A stretch of DNA of 64,000 bases from a virus: positions 163,542 through 227,541 of IMG/VR virus record IMGVR_UViG_3300008116_000055; one strand, given 5' to 3'. Made by a program: the position numbers and the translations under genes. Shown here one piece after another: positions 14,089 through 20,579 of the stretch; the stretch's first letter is position 1; every line of letters starts with the position of its first letter. The notes under the pieces were generated by a model. That model was not told the DNA's origin and ran no database searches. It saw only the letters and a program-made list of their open reading frames with translations.

Positions 14089-14107
14089 CCACCTAACTAA
14101 ACCAAAC

Positions 14108-14482
14108 CTAATATGAACCAAACCTTTCTTTTAACGCCACGTCAAACGCGGACATAAATGTTACTTGTTCTTTGACTTCTTCAAGTGAAAGTTTGGTATC
14201 ACCATTTTCACCCGTTTCATCATCGTAACCCATTATCAACCCATTACCCGATAGAGGTTGTCGGTAATTTTTCAACTTGAAAAACTTTGTGTTTTCATCA
14301 ACACTCATTATACCTTCTTCATCAACATACACATCGTTTTCGTTGTTGTAACTAACAATCTCAAAAATAGAACACTTTAAGTGTCCATAGATACTTGGTA
14401 ACTGACTACCAGTTTCATCACGAACAACTTCAACTTCGGAAATTGTTTTGTTTTCTACGTCGATTAAAATTCCTCTTGACAT
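14108..14482 (-). CDS. Hypothetical protein
   Basis: 124 aa. MSRGILIDVENKTISEVEVV followed by LPSIYGHLKCSIFEIVSYNN and DVYVDEEGIMSVDENTKFFK, a beta-rich fold, then LSLEEVKEQVTFMSAF as a C-terminal helix. The early VDVENKTISEVEV stretch resembles small phage proteins I have seen only as hypothetical. Single-gene unit. Confidence 0.85.
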   Translation of the reverse strand: MSRGILIDVENKTISEVEVVRDETGSQLPSIYGHLKCSIFEIVSYNNENDVYVDEEGIMSVDENTKFFKLKNYRQPLSGNGLIMGYDDETGENGDTKLSLEEVKEQVTFMSAFDVALKERFGSY

Positions 14483-14511
14483 TTCTTTTTTGTTTTATTG
14501 GTTTAACGATA

Positions 14512-14543
14512 CAAATATAATACTATTTCTTTTATATTCCAAA
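14512..14543 (-). promoter_or_regulatory. Host-type promoter of 14108-14482
   Basis: TTTG (14540-14543), 20 bp, TATATTTG (14512-14519); GCCAATC box 14553-14559, 33 bp beyond the -7 element. Confidence 0.85.
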
Positions 14544-14577
14544 TCTTTTTTTGCCAATCAAATTCCAACATCTCCCG

Positions 14578-14793
14578 TCAGGAGGTCAGGTATTTCTTGT
14601 CTTTGACAAATTTGAGGTGTCTACATTCCTCAATAGTCAATCCCACAAATTCGTTGGGAGTGAAACTGATTTCATCGGGATAGTAGTCGAACAAAAATTC
14701 TTCTTGTCCATTTTCCATTGTAACCCACACTTGGGGCATCGGGTCGAACAAACTCTTTGGTTGTTCCGTAATACGAGATGAGATAACTTTCAT
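14578..14793 (-). CDS. Small hypothetical protein
   Basis: 71 aa: MKVISSRITEQPKSLFDPMP, then QVWVTMENGQEEFLFDYYPD and EFVGLTIEECRHLKFVKDKK. The sequence VTMENGQEEFLFDYYPDEIS followed by a TIEE helix is a compact strand-helix unit. No terminator is obvious downstream; CATCTCCCGTCAGGAGG at the 3' end could form a weak hairpin. Not recognised. Confidence 0.83.
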   Translation of the reverse strand: MKVISSRITEQPKSLFDPMPQVWVTMENGQEEFLFDYYPDEISFTPNEFVGLTIEECRHLKFVKDKKYLTS

Positions 14794-14818
14794 GATTTTG
14801 TCTATTGGTTTAACTATA

Positions 14819-14850
14819 CAAATATAAAACTATTTTTCTTATATACCAAA
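14819..14850 (-). promoter_or_regulatory. Host-type promoter of 14578-14793
   Basis: TTTG (14847-14850), 20 bp, TATATTTG (14819-14826). Confidence 0.85.
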
Positions 14851-14887
14851 TTTATTTTTATTTTTCTCAGAACCGTCGTCCGTATCC

Positions 14888-14950
14888 AAAAATTGGTTGG
14901 CGTAGGTGTAATACGATACTCACTATTTGTCATACGGCGCCAAACAATTT
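14888..14950. repeat. GCCAAAC-type inverted repeat
   Basis: AAAAATTGGTTGGC (14888-14901) faces GCCAAACAATTT (14939-14950), with GTGTAATAC and GTCATAC inside. A CTTCAGG/CCTGAA hairpin module follows (14952-14980). Confidence 0.7.
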
Positions 14951-15008
14951 TCCTTCAGGGCCCTGACTCAAGTCCTGAAATGTTCACCTTATCAATAAGG
15001 GAAACAAA

Positions 15009-15039
15009 TAAAAAACCCCCACCATTACTGATGAGGGTT
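15009..15039 (-). terminator. Intrinsic terminator of 15062-15466
   Basis: AACCCTCATCAGTAATGGTGGGGG stem, TTTTTTATT on the minus strand. Confidence 0.8.
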
Positions 15040-15061
15040 AGTCTGAACCAACAAACTAAAT

Positions 15062-15466
15062 TCAATTTAAACAAAGATTTTTCATAAGGTCGGAAACTTG
15101 GTAAGGTTTATAAAAATCAAAAACCTCTTGATGTTTTTCATCGGTTACAAAATTGTGGAACTCAACATTCAAAACGCCCTTGTCAAAGGTTGTTTCAACA
15201 CTACACAAAATTTCGTGTCCATCCCTTTCAATGATTTGTGGAACAACTCGGTCGTACACCATTCTACCGATTGGGTCGTTTGGTACTGGTCCACCACCAA
15301 CACCATACTCGGTTTCCCCTTCTTCGTTTACTTTTTTCAAAAGGTACATTTTTACATTGGGTACACTATCGTTTGTTCCCAACATTTCTTCGGTACTCAC
15401 TTTTGCGGAGTGTGTCATTCCTTGAATAAAATCTCTGATTTCTTCAATGTCTTTGTAATTGTTCAT
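15062..15466 (-). CDS. Hypothetical protein
   Basis: 134 aa from MNNYKDIEEIRDFIQGMTHS; the frame runs on upstream through the promoter and is trimmed. A helical N-terminus, then VKMYLLKKVNEEGETEYGVG, a RMVYDRVVPQIIERDGHEIL helix and a VLNVEFHNF strand. Not recognised. Single-gene unit. Confidence 0.83.
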   Translation of the reverse strand: MNNYKDIEEIRDFIQGMTHSAKVSTEEMLGTNDSVPNVKMYLLKKVNEEGETEYGVGGGPVPNDPIGRMVYDRVVPQIIERDGHEILCSVETTFDKGVLNVEFHNFVTDEKHQEVFDFYKPYQVSDLMKNLCLN

Positions 15467-15495
15467 ACTTGTTCTTTTTATTTGGTTTAACAATA

Positions 15496-15527
15496 CGAAT
15501 ATAATATGATTAAACGGATATTCCAAA
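15496..15527 (-). promoter_or_regulatory. Host-type promoter of 15062-15466, variant -7
   Basis: TTTG (15524-15527), 20 bp, TATATTCG (15496-15503), one mismatch. GCCAACT box 15546-15552, 42 bp beyond the -7 element. A lone GATTTTTGGTTGGC arm lies at 15590-15603. Confidence 0.75.
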
Positions 15528-15619
15528 TAAATTTATATTTTTTTTGCCAACTTACGATACAAGATGTCGAGGGACAGAAGACGGATTTTGATTTTTGGTT
15601 GGCGCAGAACCTCGTGTAA

Positions 15620-15650
15620 ATAAAAAACCCCCAACTTTCGTTGAGGGTTA
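15620..15650 (-). terminator. Intrinsic terminator of 15669-15875
   Basis: AACCCTCAACGAAAGTTGGGGG stem, TTTTTTATT on the minus strand. Confidence 0.85.
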
Positions 15651-15668
15651 ATTACCATTTTGGAATTT

Positions 15669-15875
15669 TTAGAACCTTTGAGGTTGTGGTTTCTTTTTAC
15701 TCTTGATGTAATTTTTGATGTCCTCAAACAAAATGATAAAGAACATACCAATACCCATACAAGAAAATAAGAACATACCCATTTGATTGTCTACGGGAAT
15801 ATCCCAAGTTAATGATACCCACATTGAGTAAACAATGAACCCGATGATTGCGATGTAAGGAAATAACTTTTTCAT
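15669..15875 (-). CDS. Small two-span membrane protein
   Basis: 68 aa. First span LFPYIAIIGFIVYSMWVSLT, short polar loop DIPVDNQ, second span MFLFSCMGIGMFFIILF, then a lysine-rich tail NYIKSKKKPQPQ that should stay cytoplasmic. Such proteins in early regions may act on the host membrane, but no family is recognised. Promoter at 15905-15912. Confidence 0.85.
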   Translation of the reverse strand: MKKLFPYIAIIGFIVYSMWVSLTWDIPVDNQMGMFLFSCMGIGMFFIILFEDIKNYIKSKKKPQPQRF

Positions 15876-15904
15876 AATTGTTTCTTTTGTTTGGTTTAAC
15901 GATA

Positions 15905-15912
15905 CAAATATA
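15905..15912 (-). promoter_or_regulatory. Host-type -7 element of 15669-15875
   Basis: TATATTTG with a weak -33. GCCAACT box 15955-15961, 42 bp beyond the -7 element. Confidence 0.7.
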
Positions 15913-15973
15913 ATATAAGTTTCAATATAAACAACATTTTTTTATATCTATTTTGCCAACTTGATAACACCAA

Positions 15974-16124
15974 CAACTTCTCCTTCGAGCAACAGCGCAC
16001 AACTTCTCCTTCGAGCAATTGCGCATGAGGGAAATTAGATTGGCGGTTTTAGCAACACCTAAAGCATTTAGCAACTTCTCCTTCGAGCAATTGCGCATGA
16101 GGGAAATTAGATTGGCGGTTTTAG
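15974..16124. repeat. Direct repeats, 53-bp unit with 72-bp period
   Basis: Two identical 53-bp copies (16000-16052 and 16072-16124) beginning CAACTTCTCCTTCGAGCAAT and ending in ATTGGCGGTTTTAG, plus a 26-bp partial copy (15974-15999). Each full copy carries an ATTGGCGG arm of the GCCAAAC family. No gene lies here. Confidence 0.85.
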
Positions 16125-16276
16125 TCCGTGTCGGCGCATTTGCAACAAACTCGCCAAACAATATCTAACAGCGCAGCCCGGGTGAAATTCTGTTCCCAAA
16201 TTTTTTCTTACTTTTTTTATTCGTTCCCGCCAAACAACATTCCCGATGGTTCACGGGGTTCGGAAAATTTCACACA

Positions 16277-16304
16277 CAAAAAAAGGGGATACTTTCGTAC
16301 CCCC
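16277..16304 (-). terminator. Intrinsic terminator of 16328-16891
   Basis: GGGGGTACGAAAGTATCCCC stem then TTTTTTTGTG on the minus strand. Confidence 0.85.
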
Positions 16305-16327
16305 TTCGGTTTTTCTTTCGGTGTGTG

Positions 16328-16891
16328 TTACTCCTTTACAATTTCGTACCTATCTCCGTTTACCGAAATTTCAAGTACATTGTCAAGGTCGGGTGTTATC
16401 GGTTTAACCTCTCTATCCAAACCTTGTTTTTCGTTACTACTCTTTCTATCACTTATCCACTTTTCAAACAATGTTTTGTCTATTGAGTTACCACGAAATT
16501 CGTACTCCGTTGTTCCTTTGATTTCGGGAAACCACTCTACCATAAGGTAGGTTTTTGTTTCGGTGTCGGTGTCAGTCAGTAATGATTTACTGATATGTTT
16601 TTTACCCGTTGGACTTTCAACCTTAAAGGTGTTCGGGTCTTTACCCTCTTTCATAAGGTTGTTGTGTACCCTCTTTTCGTAGTCAGTTACCAAACGATAA
16701 GTTTTAGATGATACCTTAAAGATTTCCTTATAGTAAGGGTTTAATTCTTTGGTGTCCTTTGTCTTTTGTAAAACTTCTTTGTAAAGGGTTTTCATTTTTA
16801 CCCCTACAAAAGTGTTAGGACTTTTTTCCTCAATCTCTTTGATGATACTGATGATTTCGGACTTCGTTACTTTTTTGATTTCTTTGTTCAT
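16328..16891 (-). CDS. Hypothetical protein
   Basis: 187 aa from MNKEIKKVTKSEIISIIKEI. The N-terminal helix is followed by a segment NTFVGVKMKTLYKEVLQKTK and a SKTYRLVTDYEKRVHNNLMK helix. The middle SPTGKKHISKSLLTDTDTET and TTEYEFRGNSIDKTLFEKWI are distinctive but not recognised. An extension of 11 codons upstream would enter the promoter. Confidence 0.85.
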   Translation of the reverse strand: MNKEIKKVTKSEIISIIKEIEEKSPNTFVGVKMKTLYKEVLQKTKDTKELNPYYKEIFKVSSKTYRLVTDYEKRVHNNLMKEGKDPNTFKVESPTGKKHISKSLLTDTDTETKTYLMVEWFPEIKGTTEYEFRGNSIDKTLFEKWISDRKSSNEKQGLDREVKPITPDLDNVLEISVNGDRYEIVKE

Positions 16892-16921
16892 ACTTTTATT
16901 TTTTAGTTTGTTAGGAATACA

Positions 16922-16952
16922 CAAATATAAAACACTATTTCATATAAACAAA
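16922..16952 (-). promoter_or_regulatory. Host-type promoter of 16328-16891
   Basis: TTTG (16949-16952), 19 bp, TATATTTG (16922-16929). Box variant GCCAGAC at 16972-16978, 42 bp beyond the -7 element. Confidence 0.82.
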
Positions 16953-17015
16953 ACTTTTTTTTATTTATTTCGCCAGACTACCACGAACCCGATGACCACC
17001 TGTCGTCCGTATCCG

Positions 17016-17066
17016 AAAATTGGTTGGCGAGTCGGTGCAATTATGGTCTATTCGCCAATCAAATTT
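17016..17066. repeat. GCCAAAC-type inverted repeat
   Basis: AAAATTGGTTGGC (17016-17028) faces GCCAATCAAATTT (17054-17066) over 25 bp. Confidence 0.7.
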
Positions 17067-17109
17067 CCACCTGAACCATCTCCTCAAGTTCACACAAATC
17101 TTCTTGGAC

Positions 17110-17138
17110 AAAAAAAATCCCCACCTTTCGGTGAGGAC
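17110..17138 (-). terminator. Intrinsic terminator of 17153-17410
   Basis: TCCTCACCGAAAGGTGGGGA stem followed by TTTTTTTG on the minus strand. Confidence 0.85.
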
Positions 17139-17152
17139 TTTCGGTGTGGTGT

Positions 17153-17410
17153 TTAATCTTCTTCACCCTCTTCAATTCCCGACATTACAACTTCGGTCAA
17201 GTGATTAACAAAGGTTTCGTACAACTTGTAATCCAACATAACCTTTTGTCTTGTGTGTACAAGGGTTACGTTCTTTTCGTTTTTTTCATCGTACAACTCA
17301 TTTGTTAGGTCATTCGTGAAATCAGTACCATTCCACTCGTAGTCAATTTGGTTTGACAATAACTGGTCAATTTTACTTTTAACCAAGTTTTTAACTTTTT
17401 GTGTGTCCAT
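17153..17410 (-). CDS. Small hypothetical protein
   Basis: 85 aa from MDTQKVKNLVKSKIDQLLSN; the upstream extension crosses the promoter. Predominantly helical, ending in an acidic tail SGIEEGEED. It is the last leftward gene before the divergent junction. Not recognised. Confidence 0.82.
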   Translation of the reverse strand: MDTQKVKNLVKSKIDQLLSNQIDYEWNGTDFTNDLTNELYDEKNEKNVTLVHTRQKVMLDYKLYETFVNHLTEVVMSGIEEGEED

Positions 17411-17435
17411 ATTTTTATTAATTGGTTTGTGGGTA

Positions 17436-17466
17436 CAAAGATATAACAATTTTAAAATAATACAAG
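17436..17466 (-). promoter_or_regulatory. Host-type promoter of 17153-17410
   Basis: -7 TATCTTTG (17436-17443); -33 is CTTG (17463-17466), one mismatch, 19 bp spacing. Confidence 0.7.
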
Positions 17467-17786
17467 TGAAAGTTATTCACATCCTGAATGTGGATTTTGA
17501 CCACCCTGAACCTGACGACCCCCATCCCACAAATTGTTTGGCATACCCCCTATACCTACCCCCTCCCCTCAAACCATACCCCCCTCCCTCCCGTATCCCC
17601 CCTTAATATAGGGTATTTTGGGTGTCTGTAGAGGGGGGACAATACCTTAACAGAAATTTTTCCGGAAAAAATCTGAAAAATCGGAAAGTACCCCCTTTTC
17701 TGAAAAAAAAATTTTGGGAAAAAATCTAAAAATCTGAAAAAAGGTCAAAAACCGTTTCTGGAATTTCCGGAAAATTTTTCAAAAAA
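17467..17786. other. Divergent gene-free junction with C-rich/G4 tract
   Basis: About 320 bp without a gene between leftward and rightward transcription. It holds a lone ATTGTTTGGC arm (17532-17541), seven runs of three or more C between 17546 and 17602 (G-runs on the minus strand), a TTTTTCCGGAAAAA element repeated as ATTTCCGGAAAAT, and several AAAAATCTGAAAAA-like purine stretches. It could be an origin or a regulatory switch; no initiator protein gene was found to support an origin. Confidence 0.6.
17546..17602 (-). other. Potential G-quadruplex tract
   Basis: Minus strand carries G6, G3, G3, G6, G4, G5, G5 runs separated by 1-10 bases, which satisfies the usual four-run quadruplex rule several times over in an otherwise AT-rich genome. 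Confidence 0.7.
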
Positions 17787-17818
17787 TTTGGAATATTCAA
17801 AAAGATATCATAACTTCG
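17787..17818 (+). promoter_or_regulatory. Host-type promoter of the archaemetzincin gene
   Basis: TTTG (17787-17790), 20 bp, TAACTTCG (17811-17818), one mismatch from TAnnTTTG; the same T-to-C change occurs at 15496-15503. Confidence 0.7.
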
Positions 17819-17840
17819 TATCAACATAAGAAAAGAAGTC

Positions 17841-18458
17841 ATGAAAAAAGTTTTTTATTTATTACCACTCGTGGTATTCGTCACAATCGGAGCGGTCCTT
17901 TCATTTACCACCGAGGGTCAAACAATCGTTCAACAGATAAAACCAAATAAGGTTATCTACATACAACCAATGGGTGATGTGAAACAAGAGTATTTGGAAT
18001 TGGTAGAAAAGACCGTGGAATCTTTTTATGGTTTTGAATGTATTGTAAATCCTAAGGACCCTTTAACCAATAATCTTTTGGCCGAAAGTAAAACAAGGTA
18101 TTCTGCCAATAAGATACTAAGACAATATAGAGGGAAAGATAACTATCTAATTTTAACCGAGAAGGATATTGCAACACCAAGTCGTGGATATCCTGAATGG
18201 GGTGTGTTAGGATTGGGTTACAGACCTGGTAGTGTATGTGTGGTATCAACGTTCAGAATGAAACGTAATGTTAGTGTGGATGTAATTAAGGAGAGAATAA
18301 AAAAAGTGTCCATACATGAAGTTGGACACAATTTAGGTTTGGACCACTGTACAAATCATCCTGAATGTTTAATGAATGATGCCAATGGTACAATCAAACA
18401 AGTTGATAGAGAAAAGATGTGGTTGTGTGATAGATGTAAACAGATTATTGGTATGTAA
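17841..18458 (+). CDS. Secreted archaemetzincin-like metalloprotease
   Basis: 205 aa. N-terminal signal peptide (MKKVFYLLPLVVFVTIGAVL). The zinc motif HEVGHNLGLDHC is followed by four residues, CLM, exactly 17 residues, then CDRC: the full archaemetzincin (peptidase M54) signature HExxHxxGxxHCx4CxMx17CxxC. Three His would bind the catalytic zinc, the Glu is the base, and four Cys a structural zinc. The upstream ILTEKDIATP and GLGYRPGSVCVVSTFRM also fit the family. It is unusual for a phage and for carrying an export signal. Convergent with the next gene, 2 bp between stops. Confidence 0.95.
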   Translation: MKKVFYLLPLVVFVTIGAVLSFTTEGQTIVQQIKPNKVIYIQPMGDVKQEYLELVEKTVESFYGFECIVNPKDPLTNNLLAESKTRYSANKILRQYRGKDNYLILTEKDIATPSRGYPEWGVLGLGYRPGSVCVVSTFRMKRNVSVDVIKERIKKVSIHEVGHNLGLDHCTNHPECLMNDANGTIKQVDREKMWLCDRCKQIIGM

Positions 18459-18460
18459 CC

Positions 18461-20044
18461 TTAGGTTGATACCATCTGAATTTTATATGTCCTTGCAATC
18501 TGTTCGTAATTGTTCTTATTGATATTTTTAAAGACCGACCTCTTATATACAACTTTGTTGGTTTGACTATCTCGGATTGGTCCTTGGAAATTCCAAACAA
18601 TTAAATCTTTTTTAGTGGTTGGGTCTTCTATGGTCATACCAACTTCTCCGTCTATATAACTAAGACCTTTAACACGGAATTGCATTACCATATCATCCTC
18701 AACATTTGCTTCGGCTTTAAAGTTTGATAGTACATTGGATAATACCTTTTTGATAGATTCACTAATAATACTTTCAGCCATGGTTGAAGTTTCATCATTT
18801 CCACTCAATTGTTGGGCTAACATCATAGGACTTTTACAAACTTCACCATCACCACCCAATTGTTCGAAATATGTTGGTGCGTTTTGAACGAGATAACTTG
18901 TTCCTTTATCACCCATTGCAAATACTCTTGCACCTTTGGCTAATTTTTGAACCCTTGGGTCTTCAATGAATTTAGCGGGAACCCCAACACATCCATAACT
19001 TTGATTCGCATTTGCGATTAATTTAATTGAGTTCAAATATTCTTTTGGTACCTTACCCGCAGATAAGTCGGCTTTTAATACGTTTCTTAAATCTTCACTG
19101 GCTGTTAGTCTCCCTTCAATATTGGGAATACCGTGAATCGCGGCAGCCATTTGTTTACCCCCTTGGTCTTTCAAATTGAATACATTTTTACCTTTACCAG
19201 TATATCCCGTATTACTACCTAAACTTGATATGTTATAAATGCCCTTTGCTAAAAAACGTTCTTTGTAGTGGTCAACAACAAAATAAGCAGCATCGGCTAT
19301 ACATATTTTTGATGACTCATCCCATCTTCTTCTTGAGTCTTTTACACAGGATTCTTTTGTTGTAAAATTACTTGCGGTACAAAGACGAGGAGACGCTTCT
19401 AATTTTTGACCTTTTGCGTCATCACCGGGTACCGGACTATTTTTACACCAATCCGCGTGAGTATAACTTTTACTATCTGATATTGATTTTTGTTCATTAG
19501 CACCATCAACAACTTGGGTGTGAAGTACGTATTTACTACCTGTATCAAAAAGATATATCAAATTGTACTTTGGGTCGTAAACGAAAAACGGTTTGTCGTT
19601 TAATTTTCTTTTTTCAATGTATGTTAATTCAGCATCGATTCTTGGGGTATAGTTATATTTTGTACCTACAGTTTCGGATTTCTTTTCCAATTCTGATTTT
19701 TGTTTATCAACTGGATTTACAACAATTGGTTTGGTTTGTAGATTGTCTTGATATCCAGCATAACCTCCTTGTTGACCAAGTCTACCCGTATTTAAACCCG
19801 TAAATTTCTTCACAGGTTCCACCGGTTTTGTTGAACCGAATACTTTTGTTTTGATTGCTTCTTTTCCCGTACCGGTGGCTAATCTATATGTTTTTTGGTT
19901 TTTTAATTTATAATAGTAGTTGTCACCATCTTTCATGTAATCGTACTTACCATCATAATTGGTGACATAGGTTTTCTGTTCGTTGATAACTGATTCGACA
20001 ATATTAACTAAATCCGACTCAGTGAGTCTTATTACTTTTCCCAT
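18461..20044 (-). CDS. L,D-transpeptidase-like protein with packaging-type leader
   Basis: 527 aa. The leader KVIRLTESDLVNIVESVINE ends in an I-N-E site at residue 22, the pattern shared by about 20 proteins here. In the second half, AAAIHGIPNIEGR followed by QSYGCVGVPAKF gives the His-Gly and S-x-GC arrangement of the YkuD L,D-transpeptidase fold, so peptidoglycan is the likely substrate. A second leader-like stretch, ESIISESIKKVLSN, occurs near residue 425, separating a C-terminal domain of unknown role. Late-type box at 20057-20064. Confidence 0.9.
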   Translation of the reverse strand: MGKVIRLTESDLVNIVESVINEQKTYVTNYDGKYDYMKDGDNYYYKLKNQKTYRLATGTGKEAIKTKVFGSTKPVEPVKKFTGLNTGRLGQQGGYAGYQDNLQTKPIVVNPVDKQKSELEKKSETVGTKYNYTPRIDAELTYIEKRKLNDKPFFVYDPKYNLIYLFDTGSKYVLHTQVVDGANEQKSISDSKSYTHADWCKNSPVPGDDAKGQKLEASPRLCTASNFTTKESCVKDSRRRWDESSKICIADAAYFVVDHYKERFLAKGIYNISSLGSNTGYTGKGKNVFNLKDQGGKQMAAAIHGIPNIEGRLTASEDLRNVLKADLSAGKVPKEYLNSIKLIANANQSYGCVGVPAKFIEDPRVQKLAKGARVFAMGDKGTSYLVQNAPTYFEQLGGDGEVCKSPMMLAQQLSGNDETSTMAESIISESIKKVLSNVLSNFKAEANVEDDMVMQFRVKGLSYIDGEVGMTIEDPTTKKDLIVWNFQGPIRDSQTNKVVYKRSVFKNINKNNYEQIARTYKIQMVST

Positions 20045-20056
20045 GTTTTTTTTCTA

Positions 20057-20064
20057 TATAAATA
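20057..20064 (-). promoter_or_regulatory. TATTTATA box before 18461-20044
   Basis: Coding strand reads TATTTATA, 12 bp before the start codon. Confidence 0.6.
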
Positions 20065-20126
20065 TTATAATCAGTCAGAAATTATGAACCTCGTACGCCG
20101 GAACCGGGAATTTTCTTAAAACGTAA

Positions 20127-20134
20127 TATTTATT
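20127..20134 (+). promoter_or_regulatory. TATTTATT box before 20151-20429
   Basis: Coding-strand box 16 bp before the ATG; one mismatch to TATTTATA. Confidence 0.55.
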
Positions 20135-20150
20135 GGAAATAAAGATTAAT

Positions 20151-20429
20151 ATGAAAAAAAGTATAAAATTAACCGAAGCCGAATTGATAAAGGTGATAAA
20201 AAAGGTTATTAAAGAATCGAATCTTTCTGAATCCATGTTACCAGGAACTTACGCCATGATGGCAGCAGAAGAAGCCGCATCTAAAGTTTCACAAATGTTA
20301 ATGAACGAATATTCAAGATTTGCCGGACCTGAACAAAAAGGGTCTATTAAGAATATGTTTTTGAAAATGTTTTGTGAACGTCTTGAAAGTATCATCTTGA
20401 ATAAAGATGAAGAAATGGGTCAAGATTAA
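20151..20429 (+). CDS. Small putative internal head protein
   Basis: 92 aa from MKKSIKLTEAELIKVIKKVI; an earlier in-frame ATG (20133) overlaps the box. The leader is nearly the same as the C-terminal tail of the 21657-21983 product, and an I-K-E site falls at residue 22. The rest is helical (MAAEEAASKVSQMLMNEYSR, NMFLKMFCERLESIIL). Function unknown; the leader suggests packaging. Confidence 0.85.
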   Translation: MKKSIKLTEAELIKVIKKVIKESNLSESMLPGTYAMMAAEEAASKVSQMLMNEYSRFAGPEQKGSIKNMFLKMFCERLESIILNKDEEMGQD

Positions 20430-20441
20430 AAAGAAATAATC

Positions 20442-20564
20442 ATGGCAAAGGCAAGAAAAGAACACCCCAAACCCAAAAGTAGAAAATCAGTAAAAAAGAC
20501 ATCTCGTAGAATCGAAAAGAACAATGAGATGTTGAGAAAGATTTGGGAAGAAATGCGTAAATAA
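20442..20564 (+). CDS. Small basic protein, 40 aa
   Basis: MAKARKEHPKPKSRKSVKKT, then SRRIEKNNEMLRKIWEEMRK. Very basic N-terminal half and an amphipathic helix at the C-terminus, which would suit nucleic-acid binding. It lies between two leader-bearing genes with 12- and 15-bp gaps, so probably co-transcribed. Not recognised. Confidence 0.7.
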   Translation: MAKARKEHPKPKSRKSVKKTSRRIEKNNEMLRKIWEEMRK

Positions 20565-20568
20565 AAAC

Positions 20569-20576
20569 TATTTGTA
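20569..20576 (+). promoter_or_regulatory. TATTTGTA box, variant, before 20580-21056
   Basis: One mismatch to TATTTATA and only 3 bp before the ATG; the same odd placement occurs for the paralogue at 21070. Confidence 0.4.
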
Positions 20577-20579
20577 AAC

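Noticed and set aside
15974-16124. CRISPR array
   Set aside because: Only two and a half repeats, 53 bp long, with 19-bp non-random spacers, and no cas genes.
17846-17900. Capsid-targeting leader on the archaemetzincin
   Set aside because: Its N-terminus is a classical hydrophobic signal peptide with no (L/I)-x-E site; it belongs to the exported class.
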